This document shows positions 50,301-60,950 of a stretch of DNA of 64,000 nt, one piece after another. The notes below the pieces were generated by a model. That model did no database searches and had not been told where the DNA came from. It saw only the letters and a program-made list of their open reading frames with translations. The position numbers were made by a program, and so were the translations under genes. This DNA comes from Megamerina dolium (Eukaryota > Arthropoda > Insecta > Diptera > Megamerinidae): positions 11,177,277-11,241,276 of the forward strand of contig OY978526.1 in the NCBI GenBank assembly GCA_963854835.1. Direction: 5' to 3'. Numbering within the stretch: position 1 is the first letter of the stretch; every line of letters begins with the position of its first letter.

Positions 50301-53300
50301 CGAAACAACAATAATAACAGCAACCCAAAAGAAATACCAATGAACTATAAAAATCAACAGCAGCAATCTCGCAATGACAATGAAGAGTCAACATGTATAC
50401 AAACATATGTATATACATATTGTATATAAACATACATACATGTATATATGGACGATATGTATGAACGTATAAACTTGTTTCATACTATAAATAATAAATT
50501 CATATGTACATTGGTATAAGCCAGATAACGGGTATTGACAAAAATAATGTGACCCTCAATAGTATTTTTGCCTCTTTTACGTATATATGCTCTTATTATT
50601 CGTTCGAGTGATTGACAGTTTTTGTACTTATACACAAATGAATTTCAATTTAATAAATAAAAGTCCATTTAATTTGAATATATTAAAAAAAATTGTTTTT
50701 TATTTATTTTTACTAAGAAATCTTATATTTTATTAATTTTTTTTTTTATTAAATATTGATCGATTCGACTAGAAAAATATTAAGTGGATGCAAAATATAT
50801 TATTATCAGTTGTGAAAGCTTGAATTTGATTTAGAAAGAGGTTACCTCGGTTTGTAAAAAGCCGAATTTGTTTTGTCAAAGTGTGAATTTATTATTTGGA
50901 AAAAGGTGCATTTGGATTGAAAAAGGCTGAATTTGAAATATTCTCTCGATGTATTTCTTGAATCTGATCTCTAAAAAGATGATTTTCAATTATAAAGGGT
51001 TGAACCTGAGTCGACAAAAGGTTAACATGATTTGTAAAAAACTGAATTTGTTTTGTAAAAGTAAAAATTTAATTTGGAAAAAGGTCCATTTTAATTGGCA
51101 AATAATGAATTTGAAATAAAAAAATCAGTAATGCATTTGCCTTAAATACTTGTAGATATTTTGTGAATGTGATTTATAAAAATATGCTTATCAGTTGTAA
51201 AAGGTTTTGTAAAAAGTTGAATTTAGTTCATAAAAGTTTAATTGTTGATTTGAACAATATAACTTTTGGGTTAGAAATCGATGATTTGAAGTGCAAAACT
51301 AATAATTCCATTTTCAATACTAAGCATTTTCGTGATAATGATGATAATGATGATTTAAAAAAAATAGATTTTTGTATATATAAGCCCAATAGAGCTCTTT
51401 GGCTTATGTATTATGTTTTTATTAAATTTTGAACAATGTTAGAAGGGACCTAGTTTATTTTAGCCCGTTATGAACGACAGATCCCTTGCGACATCACTTT
51501 TTCGGAACTTTTGTCACGTAGTTATTTTATATGGTTGTCCATGGAAAGAGATGATTATCAATTGTAAAAAAGCTGAATTTTATTTGTTAAAATGTGAATT
51601 TGATTTGGCAAAAAATGCATTCGAATTGGAAAAGCATGAATTTAAAGTGCAGAAAGGTAATTACAACTTCATTATGATGTGATGTAGGTCAGGTTAGGTT
51701 ATTGCGACTGTCCATTTAGACCACAAAGGCTCATTATAATACCACTGAGCTTCTCTTCCAAGGGACCTCGACTTATATTAGCCGTTTCCGAACAGCAGGA
51801 TCCTTGTGACATCACTTTAAAGCTCTTTTCAGAAGCATTTTTGGCAAATTATTACTGTCGGAAAAATTGCCAATTTCTTGACGACAGATGGGTACCGTTC
51901 GAAAGAAAAATCTTTTCGATATTAAACCCACGACCTACAGATCAGAAGGCCAACACATTAACCATTGAGCTACGGCAACAACTGATGTGATGTGATGTAT
52001 TAAAAGATTAAAAAAGTTTAAAGTATTCATATGAATTGAAAAATTATGAGTTTCTGCTGCATTTTCATAATATACTCTTTTCATAAGCATTTTTTTCCAA
52101 TTTGACTACATAGCTTTACATGAAAATTAATTCAGTGGGCATTTTTATGGATTTTTTCACGACCAATAAATGATAAATATAAAAAATGATTTATGTAAAA
52201 TTAATAAAATTTTTTAATAGCAACCTAATATCAGCGATTTTTTTTTCTTTTATCAGTAACAGTATAACTCTTACAAAAGCCATAATCAACACCTACTAAT
52301 TCGAGTAAATAGTTTTGAAACAGTCTCATTTCTTTTTTGTTTTGTTTACTTTTTTTTTCTTTTTATTTTTATTTTTTTTAGTCTTGTTTCTTTTTGATTT
52401 TGTCATCACCCGTTACTGAGATAAAATCTATTTTAACGATATATACATGTATATATAGTTATGTATATAAATCGATGTACTCATATGAAGTTCAAGTTCG
52501 CTACAATTTTTGCCGGTTTCTTTACTTTGAACTTCTCTTTTTTTTTGCTTTTTTTTGTACATATTAGTGGAGTTCTTTATTGCGCGCGTAAAAAAAAAAA
52601 ATTATTGTCAAAAAATTGCTAAAAAGAAAAATGAAAAAAATAATAAATAAAAAAAAAAATAAACCAGTAATTTAATGAATTCATATGCTTTTATTTTGAT
52701 TGGAATGTATTTAATGATATTTATTGATTTTGCTAGTTATGTATGCTAACAAGTGATTTCTGACCCACTTAATGTGACAACTGCCTCGAGTCACCGATAT
52801 TCTTCGTTGCTTCTCTGCCTGCCAGTCTGGCTGCCTGCATGCCTCACCCTTCCCAATAAGTACATACATAATTTGGGTTTTTATTAAATATCTACATACT
52901 TGCATGGTCAAAATGCAACAATAATACAACCGGCAATTAATCGTTCAAAATTACCTTCAAGACATATTATTGCTGCCGTTAACTTCCGCACATTCGATAT
53001 GTTCATACATACATATTTAACGATTATAATAAGACAATAAAAGATATTAAACAAACAAACAAAAAAAAAGGCAAGAAATCATAATCATAACAATTCAATA
53101 TTATAATAACCATGACAATCAGATGACAAAAAAAAAAAACAAACAATAATAGCATAACATGATAAACACATAATAAAATGATCAATAGCCAGATCGCCAG
53201 ACACAGATCACATACAATTATGTTAAGCCACAAAACGACAAATCAATATGAAATCGAATGCATTTTCATCACCAACAAATTTGTTTATTATGTATACATA

Positions 53301-53994
53301 CATATATGCATCTACCTATGTGTGTATGTGTATGTATGTATATATGCATGTATAATGATGATCATGATTAAACCATCTTCCTCATTATTAATGCAAAATT
53401 TATGAAAACAAAAAAGTTCACCAAATAAAATGGCTCAATTATGCATTATGCATTATTAACCAATAATCAACGAACACCAACTAACAAACCAACCAACAAA
53501 TTGATTTTGGTGTGTGTGAATTCGATCGTTAAGTGTTACTTAGTTGCGATTGAATAAATAAAAAGTTTTTTATTTTTAACAAAAAAAAAAAAAAATTTTT
53601 TTTTTATTTATATATACTTACTTATATATTAAAATTAATACGATTCTTGTATGATGCTTGGATAATATATGATTATTAGGTCAATTAAAAACAATGTACA
53701 TATATGCATGGTCAATGGTCAACAACAACAACAATTCTGTTGATAACGACTGCTTGTCATATATGCACATATTATTATTTAGTTCTATTTCTTGTTATTT
53801 TATTTTTATTATTATAATAATTATTATTATTATTATTATCATTATTATTTTCAATATAATATATGTACATATGAACGCAAGCAAGTGACAAGCCCAATAA
53901 AACATTCATTATACTCAAAAGCATTATTAAATTGATCTCATTCCATTGCATTTAACATATTTTGTATGTAGGTACTACGACTACTACTACTACG

Positions 53995-54026
<32 letters not shown>

Positions 54027-57000
54027 ATACATACAATGCAGCTCTTATTTCATATGACCTAGTCAAAATCCTGTTTGTTCACATTTTTATTATAGATATG
54101 ATAATAATTATCTTGTTAATAAGACTTAATTGCAATTTTATGTAGAATTTTTTAAATACACTTTACATGTGCATATGCAGATCAATTAGGAACAACGTGA
54201 GAGAGCGAACACAAAAAAAAAATTGGAACTATTTAATGTGTGGCAATAATTAAATTTTACAGTATTTGATCTGAGGCACGTGAGTTCTAAAATGTTCAAA
54301 TACTCGCTTAGATATGCAAATAATGCTCATAAAAATATTATAATTTTTTTCAGACTCATTTAAGATTTTCGTACAACAACTTCCGCATATATATAGACAG
54401 TCTTGTATTTTTTTATTAAGAGAAGGAACTGAAAATTTTAAATATATGACAGACATATAGATATATAGTATAAATAAAAAAAAATTATTTTATACTGTGG
54501 AGTTAGATGTGATTGTTATCCGAGTCGTTGATGTGTCCTGTATAAGTCTTTGCGTAAAATGGGCAAACACGCATATGGAAAGTAGGCGTGACGTTCATCC
54601 GATTTCATCAAATTTTTAGTACATAATCATTATATAATAAAACTAAACTAATACACCAAATTTCATGTAGATATCTTGAAATTTTCATATGCACACACTA
54701 TGAAGAAAATATACATGCGGAAGCATATTTTTTTTTTTTTTGTATGGGAGGTATGTATGATTTTCATATGATTTTGCCCTCTTGTTGTACACAATCCCAT
54801 TTTTTTTTTTTTTTGGCAAACACACAAAATTTATGCATCAAGTTGAAGTTCAATATCATGATAATTTCTTGCAAAAAATGTGAAAACATACATGCGGAAG
54901 CATACTTTTGTATGGAAGGTAGGTGTGATTTTAATATAATTCTGCCAATTTTCAATGAATATACATTCACTGGTAAAAATAAGCTTATATACTAAATTTC
55001 AGTTCACTATCTTGAAAATGTTCATGTGAAAAATATAACAAAATACTCACGGAAGCATATTTTTGTATGGGAGGTAAGCATAATTTTTATAAAATTTTTC
55101 AAATTTACCACTTATACCTGCTTTCAGTTCGATTTACTTTCTAGTTGCCACGAATTCTTATGGTATTACCCTTTTTTTTTTTTAGAACTTTTTAATCATT
55201 TTATAAGAATTATCCCATGATCTCATCCATAAAAATTTAACACAATAATCAATTGGTTACGGCAACTATATACACAAACTGCGCTAAAAAATAATGGGCG
55301 TTTGATACATGTCACTCTTTTGTTACAAATGGATAATCTGTTGTGCCAATATGCAATATATACACAAGCCACAATTTGTCTTAGAGTGAAAAAAAAACGA
55401 AACACCAAAAAAATACCCAAATATTGTTTATAATATAAATTTAATTCCACACTTATTAATATTTGATTGTTTTTCTTTTTTTCTTCCTTCTCATTGCTTT
55501 ATACAAAGTTCATTTCATTACAGCACTTATAAAGACAACAATATCACATCAACGTATTTGTTGCTTGTGATACACACGCTATGAATACTTTATATGTACG
55601 AGTATGTACACTATTACCTGATAGTGATTTTATTATTATGATTTTATTTTGATAATTATCAGTATGTACCTGCTTGACATATTCGAGTATTCGAGAAGCT
55701 CAACTTTATGCAAATAAGTACGCATAAGTATGAGTGACCTTTGTTGTATGAACTTTGCACATACTTTGCACATACTTTGTATATGATTAGAAGATGCAAG
55801 CTTCTATATCCATATGAAACTTGGAATATTGTAAATTAGAGTATGAATAATCTTGAGGAGTAAGTAGTTACAATATAATGTTACTTGAACTAGCCTACTG
55901 ACCTATGTAAGTAAACTCCACACACACACACACGCACACATACTCTATACGACTAGATATATATAAATGCGAGTAATTCTCAATATAATTACCTATATAA
56001 TTACAACACACGCCAAAATTCCTTAATTACATGGAACCAGATGCTGAACTTAATATTCAAGACAAAACGTGATGGATTAATTCATTGCATTAACATAAAA
56101 GACATCAAGTTGTTAAATTAAAAACATAATAGATCAAATAATTAAACCGACAGCTCCTTTTGATTAACTCTACATATATTCTAATATTTTAATGAAGACG
56201 CTATGAAATAATACATATCTGTAATCTGATTAAATCAGTTGTTTTAACAAAAAAAAAAAAAAAAAAGTCATTTGACATGTTAATAATTTAATTTTGTTTT
56301 TAATTTCAACATTGCTTAAATACAATTCTTCTATAGTGATGTAATAATTATTAATGGAATAACGTCATAATGGAAATTAATTCGACGTGCTCGATATAGC
56401 TTATGAATTATCCTTTCTTTCTCAATGTAATTCATATATGTTTGTAAGAAATTTATACTATATAATTTTGTATTTTCATGGATAAAATGTGAAAACATTA
56501 ATGCGAAAACATACTTTTGTATGGTAAGTAGGCGTGGTTTTCATTCGATTTCGCCCATTTTAATACATAATTATTTTATGATAAAATAAGCTTTATATGT
56601 CAAATTTCACTTGAATATTTTTATATTTTCATATGCAAAATGTGAAAATCTACATGCGAAAAAATACTTTTATATGGGAGGTAGATGTAATTTTAATTTG
56701 ATTTCATTCAGTTTCATAGTTAACTATTTTCTACTAAAATTGTGCTCACATACCTAAATTCAGTTTGATATAATTATATTTTCTAGCGATAAATTAAAAA
56801 ATATCAATACGGAAGCACACTTTTGTATGGGAAGTAGGCGTGGTTTTCATTCGATTTCGCCCATTTTAATACATAATTATTCTATGATAAAATAAGCTTT
56901 ATATGTCAAATTTCAGTGCAATATCTTTTTATTTTCATATGCAAAATGTGAAAACCAACATGCGGAAACATACTTTTGTATGGGAGATGGGTGTAGTTTT

Positions 57001-58538
57001 AATCCGATTTTATTTATTTTCACTATTTTCTACTAAAATTGTTTTCACATACCTAATTTCAGTTCAATATAATTATATTTTCTAACGAAAAATGAAAAAA
57101 TATCAATGCGGAAGCATACTTCTATATGAGAGCCAGGCGATATTTTTATCCGATTTTGCCCATTCTTAAAATAATCCATTAATTAGTGATTATTAACATA
57201 TATACTGAGTTTCAGCGTGTTAGCTTTATATTTGTGGGCGAAAAATGTGAAAAGATACATTTGAAAACATACTTTTATATGGGCGATATTCACAGATTAT
57301 TACATCAAGTGTCAAATTATTATCTCTATATGATGAGTTAAAAAATGTGAAAATCGTATGATTTCAGTGGTTTACTTGGGTCTATAAATCATTGACCAAA
57401 GTTAAGGTGAATTATAAAAAAAAAAAATTCAAAAATTTTATATGGAAATTTATATTTTAAAATTATATAATCTCAATATTACAATTGTAAAATCAGTTTC
57501 GAAATCAGCATGCCGGTATTAATCGAATAGTCTTATACAACGTATTTGGCTGAATACAAACGAATTTTCCAATTTAGCGTCTAATTCGAAACACCGTATT
57601 TCAATATAATTGTTTAAAATTTTAAAATTATCCTTTCAATAAATAATGTAAATATTTGTGCTTGTACTATACAATTCATTTGAAATTTGATCATCAAGGA
57701 CCACTCTAATGTAATCATATTGTATACGAATTAATATAAATTACAATGATTTTAAATTGACAAAAAAAAAATATTCATTTTAAACACAAATAAATACATA
57801 TGTATATTCATTATTACTTGATTTTTTAAGAGTTCATTAACCCAGTGGTAGTATTAGTAATTCGACAGTGTGTGTTTTTGTTTGTGTAGGAGTGTGTTAT
57901 TTTATGGTAAGTTTGTAGTGTAATTCATTTGAAATAATGACGGCTGACGTGACAATAGGAGCATAACTATTATATGCTGGTGGCTTATAAAAATATATTT
58001 TTAATAAAATTTTTACATAATTTATCAAAAAAGAAAAAAAATATATTTTTTTTTTATTACTGTTAAGTCTATGATAAGCTATATTAAGTGTTGCACCTTT
58101 TTTATGTGCGTATATTTTTGTGTGTGTATATTTGTATTGTTCGAAATATGATCTTCACTTTAAGCACAATAATATTGTACTTGAAAATGATCTTGACATT
58201 AATTTGTTGACAATTTTAAATATTTTTTTTATTTTTTTTTTTTTTTTTTTTGGTTTTGCTCTTTGATTTTTTTATTTTTTAAATTATTTCGTAGAAAAAT
58301 ATAAAGAAAAAGGTTTCATCAAATTTTTTTCTCTTTCTTTACAATGCTAGATTAACAGACCTTCATAACTATTATGGATTGACAAAAACAGGATTTGCGA
58401 TTTTTTTGAATTGAAAAAAAATTAATTTTTTTTTTCATTTATTTTTATATATTTTTTCGTTTTATAGATTTCAATATAATGTTGGACAAAATCACACTTA
58501 CTCGGAATTTTAGTTGTTCCCGTTGAAAATAGCTTCAT
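44376..58538 (-). CDS. CD36 / class B scavenger receptor family protein (eight coding exons)
   Basis: Coding exons on the - strand: 58538-58502, 49053-48962, 48892-48383, 48311-48145, 45580-45294, 45228-45110, 45002-44877, 44789-44376. All junctions are GT-AG and phase-consistent; the sum of 1752 nt encodes 583 aa. Layout: short cytosolic N-terminus, first membrane segment about 14-34 (VITLATIGSTFLLISAFMII), large extracellular domain with LWLRPPLDVYIRVYFFNVTN and the family-typical GPYVFQE (93-99), several N-glycosylation sequons (72, 81, 105, 111), a Cys-rich part about 275-363, second membrane segment about 474-496, then an ~85-residue cytosolic tail. Family members bind and move lipids, lipoproteins or modified ligands at the plasma or endosomal membrane; the paralogue cannot be fixed from sequence alone, so no symbol. 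Odd: long tail with an Ala-rich tract (about 524-535) and C-terminal Ser-Val-Val. Confidence 0.93.
45835..46345. repeat. Family D repeat in receptor intron 4
   Basis: Diverged units built around GTCGGTCATATATTTTA(C/T)C, followed by CTCTNGGGACAAT/ACTCTGGGTGATTTT and preceded by GTTCAAAAAAA-TTGAA. At least four echoes lie between 45915 and 46330. Related text occurs at 47045-47180 and 60600-60950. The monomer looks like 100-130 bp; no clear ends. Confidence 0.55.
46346..46699 (+). mobile_element. tRNA-derived SINE, copy 3, with target-site duplication
   Basis: Full head GGGTGCCGTAGCTCAGTGG (box A) and CTCCGATCCCCGG (box B), complete body and 3' end GGCTTATAAGTGCCACATAT. It is flanked by AGGAACTCTGG (46333-46343) and AGGAACCCTGG (46702-46712), an 11-bp duplication with one mismatch. 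The target is a family D repeat. Lies in the receptor intron, antisense to that gene. Confidence 0.88.
46735..47043 (+). mobile_element. LINE 3'-end fragment (reverse transcriptase C-terminus)
   Basis: One frame with two stops reads IIGPICVGGQYRIRNN, then IVKRIKIQRLRCLGHVERI, then SRNRPNLRWKHQVLENL and NWRQLANERVGWR. The LGHV...RP.LRW....W..LA..R..WR pattern is the usual C-terminal block after the reverse transcriptase of RTE/jockey-type LINE ORF2s and derived endonuclease-RT proteins. 5'-truncated and mutated, not functional. Confidence 0.75.
47045..47180. repeat. Family D repeat remnant
   Basis: GTAAGAATGTTCACCAAAAA, then AGTTGGAGAGAAAAGATTAA and GGTTGTCGCTTATA correspond to the GTAAGTGTGTTC...GTCGGTCATA block of the copies at 45835 and 60600. 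The mariner derivative that follows entered at the TA of this block. Confidence 0.5.
47181..47728 (+). mobile_element. Mariner derivative with ~190-bp terminal inverted repeats
   Basis: Arms 47181-47377 and 47547-47728 are inverted copies (CATTCTGTCAAATAAGTACC against the complement of ...GGTACTTATTTGACGGAATG) with small gaps, inside TA flanks (47179-47180, 47729-47730). The ~170-bp centre opens with ATG at 47383 and encodes the start of a mariner transposase (MDKNIEQRVCVKFCVSNEIS, then, after a frameshift, MSKTQVYDWYKSFKEGREE), i.e. only the N-terminal DNA-binding part. It then runs straight into the right arm. The normal 5' region is thus present twice, head to head. Confidence 0.85.
50821..51662. 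repeat. 21-bp minisatellite with ~178-bp higher-order unit
   Basis: Monomers such as GAATTTGATTTGGCAAAAAAT and relatives (GAATTT..TTTG.AAAA...) follow each other at 21 bp from 50822 and again from about 51003. The six-monomer block recurs with the same monomer order, and the shared GAATTTGAAATA ends lie 178 bp apart (50929 and 51107). A third patch at 51575-51662 stays open for four heptads of the form E-F-x-L-x-K-x. Some monomers carry 1-2 bp indels, so no long frame survives. Confidence 0.75.
51430..51515 (-). mobile_element. SINE fragment
   Basis: GTTAGAAGGGACCTAGTTTA, then TTTTAGCCCGTTATGAACG and CTTGCGACATCACTTTTTC match the inverted SINE body. No head; flanked by minisatellite sequence. 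Confidence 0.65.
51750..51979 (-). mobile_element. tRNA-derived SINE, copy 4, 3'-truncated
   Basis: On the - strand it starts GTTGCCGTAGCTCAATGG (box A), continues through GGCCTTCTGATCTGTAGGTC and GAACGGTACCC, and ends near TAATATAAGTCGAGG. The adjoining 51680-51750 (AGGTCAGGTTAGGTTATTG) is a different repeat of unknown type. Confidence 0.8.
53974..54027. repeat. (CTA)n microsatellite
   Basis: About 18 CTA/CGA-type triplets, mostly pure, in intron 1 of the receptor gene. Confidence 0.9.
54540..55110 (-). repeat. Family B tandem array, copy 4
   Basis: TTTTGTATGGGAGGTA-type boxes at about 54741, 54909 and 55065, each preceded by ATACATGCGGAAGCATA, with CAAATTTCA and CTTGAAATTTTCATATGC between. 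Spacing is about 155-168 bp. Opposite orientation to copies 1-3. Confidence 0.75.
56440..57330 (-). repeat. Family B tandem array, copy 5
   Basis: TTTTGTATGG...GTAGGCGTGG boxes at about 56515, 56667, 56822, 56975, 57121 and 57270, spacing about 146-155 bp. The monomers at 56515 and 56822 are almost identical (both continue TTTTCATTCGATTTCGCCCA), whereas neighbours differ, which hints at a two-monomer higher-order unit. Confidence 0.8.
58502..58538 (-). CDS. Exon 1 (first coding exon) of the CD36-like receptor
   Basis: A CAAA-ATG start context begins ATG AAG CTA and twelve codons (MKLFSTGTTKIP), then A/GTAAGTG. The single A joins GA at 49053 to give Arg13, directly before the first membrane segment. 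Length, charge and phase suit a CD36-family N-terminus. The 37-nt exon is separated by a 9448-bp intron, so it would be missed by ORF scans. A different upstream first exon remains possible. Confidence 0.82.
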
Positions 58539-60046
58539 TTTGCGTATTGAATTAAGGTTTCTATTTAAATGATAATTTTTTTTTTTAAGTACTTGTAATA
58601 ATTTTTATAAAATTTTGAACTAAATATTTTTCTTTTCGAATGTGTGCTTATATTTAAATATTTTGGTGTTTGTTTAATGGTCTTTGCTATTGAACTATGC
58701 ACTGTTGAACGTTAAACATTAGTTTACGTAGTGTTTCTCGTTGTGATGTTAAAGTTTTTAATTTGACGGTATTTTTCTTTTTTTTTTCTTCTTCTTCTTC
58801 TGCTTCTGCTGCTGCCTCTTCGCAGTTGTTTGTTCTTCTTTGCACAATTTTTTTTTTTTTGAAGTTTTACTTTTGCATCGTTGAATACAATTATTCACAA
58901 TAAACGCGATGTGAATAATTTTTTAGCTTTTAAATACAATACGAAATTTGGAATTTGCTGCATAAACACGGCTTTATTTGAAGTTAGTATTTGGGAGGTA
59001 ATTACAGAAAATTTTCATAAAGGAAAAAATTCCATTTTAAAATTTATTCTTATTTATACACATTAAAAAAAAAAAAAAAACTTCCATCAATTATATTATG
59101 CATGTCCATATATTGTATTTAAAATGTTTTCAAAATATAACAACTTATTATTCATATGACATATATATGTATGTATATATACGGTTACTATCTAGCTGCT
59201 GTATCTAAGTTATATATATTTTTTTTTTCTTTTCGGACAAAATCTCACAATTTTCCGTTGTGCCGTATAAATGTATCGCTTTGTTATCCGTACACACTTC
59301 TCAGTTTATCAAAAATTTCCAACTAAATGCGATTCTCATTCCATCAACTGGACCATATATATATTGACTTTTGTCCGAAGATGTTGTTCATTCATTCATA
59401 TGATGCCGTACATGTTGATGTTGATGATGTCGATGATGATGATAATGATGATGATGACGACAATGATGATGAAAAGCACAAAATTCAGACACACATATGC
59501 ACGAAATACAAACACAATCAAATATATACTCAAAAATCATATTAACCGGTCTACTTGAATTTAACATTATTTTGTTTTGTTTTCGTTTTTTGTGTTTTGT
59601 GTTTTTGTCTTTTTTTTTTGTTTTTTGTTTTTTGTTCATTTAATTAACGACTCACCTGTTGGGCCAAAGCTTGGCTTTATTACAATTTTGTGTGTGTGGT
59701 TGGTTGGGTGTATTTGGAATATATTGTTTCTCTGCATCTATTTCTTCTCTTCCTCTTTTTTGTGTTTTTTTTTTTTTTGTTTTTGAATGTAACTGCAGTT
59801 ATTTAAATAGAAATTACCAAACATTTTGTGGATCAATGCAGACACGATGCAGACATATAACTATATACAAATTGCAATAAAAATTAATAAATTTTATTTC
59901 TAAGTGTAGGAGGTGTTGGGAAATAGTAGGAAATGTATATTAATTTCTGCATACAAATTGATCTATTTTTAGCTTTTAGCTGTTCCAGATTGTTGAAAAA
60001 ATTTTCACTGGCTGAAATATCTAAGGAATACTGGGACACAATTGTA
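58539..60046. other. Region upstream of the CD36-like start codon
   Basis: Would hold the 5' UTR and perhaps the promoter of the receptor gene. Contains (TTC)n at 58790-58802, poly(T) runs, and a GAT/GAC-rich tract at 59413-59473 that makes a Met or Asp-run ORF artefact. No TATA box or upstream exon could be chosen with confidence. Confidence 0.4.
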
Positions 60047-60365
60047 AAATAGCTTTGGCCGAGCTTTTCTTTCATTATTGATGTGCATGTTAAATTTTGG
60101 ACAGTATTAGAAGGAACCTACTTATTTTAGCCGGTTCCGAATGGCAGAACTTTTGCGACATCACATTTTCTGAGCATTGTCTTAGAGTTCTTTTAGAAGT
60201 TTTTTCATGGCAAGTTGTTACTGTCGGAAGAATTGCCAATTGCTTGCCGACCGTTCGAAAGAAAAATCTTTTCATTATAAATTTGTTATGCTTCAGCCGA
60301 GGATTGAACTAACGACTTACTGATCAGAAGGGAAACACACTAACCACTGAGCTACGGCAACCCAC
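60047..60365 (-). mobile_element. tRNA-derived SINE, copy 5, with perfect 14-bp duplication
   Basis: On the - strand: head GTGGGTTGCCGTAGCTCAG, body with CTTTCGAACGGTCGG and GCCATTCGGAACCGGCT, end at GGCCAAAGCTATTTT. It is bracketed by GGGACACAATTGTA at 60033-60046 and 60366-60379, an exact 14-bp target-site duplication, which argues for relatively recent insertion by LINE-type target-primed reverse transcription. Confidence 0.92.
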
Positions 60366-60599
60366 GGGACACAATTGTATTCAATTAAAATTGATAATTT
60401 GGATGTAAAAGAATCGTGTGAAAACATAAAAATCATAAGGCAGCATTGTGAAAAATAATAGAGACACATTGACGAAAGATCTTGCCACCAGATGAGAAAA
60501 ACATTCGAATTTCGCGTTGGTTTGACTGATCAGAAATGAATTCCTCTCCCAGAACATTTACTGAAAATAGATTTATTTGTTGTAGTCGCGCCTTTCAGG

Positions 60600-60950
60600 G
60601 AGATCTCCTACAAAAAAGTTGGAATAATAGAACTAAAGGTGGTCGGTCATACAGTTCATCGCTCTAGGGTAGATATGTGACACTTTTGAGGTTATTTTGT
60701 AATTTTCACGTATTTTTAAGCTCATTTTTAAGAACAAATGCCGATTGATAAAATTTTGGGTAGGTTTGCCATATACTTTATTCTTCTAGGGACAAAATTC
60801 ATAAAAATTTGCAATTTTTCGGTAATTCCCTTGAATAGATGCAGATAAGAGGTAAGTGTGTTCAGAAAAATTATTGACAATGCAAAATTTATGAGGTTTG
60901 GTTATTTATTCTATCACTCTAAGGGCAAATGTGGGTTTTTTAATGAAATG
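60600..60950. repeat. Family D repeat, copy 3
   Basis: GGTGGTCGGTCATACAGTTC, then CTCTAGGGTAGATATGTGAC, and after about 110 and 230 bp the echoes GGTTTGCCATATACTTTATT and TTTGGTTATTTATTCTATCA with CTCTAAGGGCAAA. So about three degenerate units of 110-125 bp. Confidence 0.55.

Larger units (their letters stand above)
49054..58501 (-). other. Intron 1 of the CD36-like gene (9.4 kb)
   Basis: Donor GTAAGTG at 58501-58495 and acceptor TTTTTAG/GAG at 49054-49060. It holds a 21-bp minisatellite (50821-51660), SINE pieces, (CTA)n at 53974-54027 and family B arrays at 54540-55110 and 56440-57330. 49100-50800 and 57330-58500 are AT-rich without recognisable content. No other coding exon was found in it. 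Confidence 0.75.

Noticed and set aside
52711..52929. 72-codon - strand frame with GC-richer text (52790-52850)
   Set aside because: Considered as an alternative first exon of the receptor. It lacks a donor in the required phase 1, whereas 58538-58502 fits start context, phase and donor.
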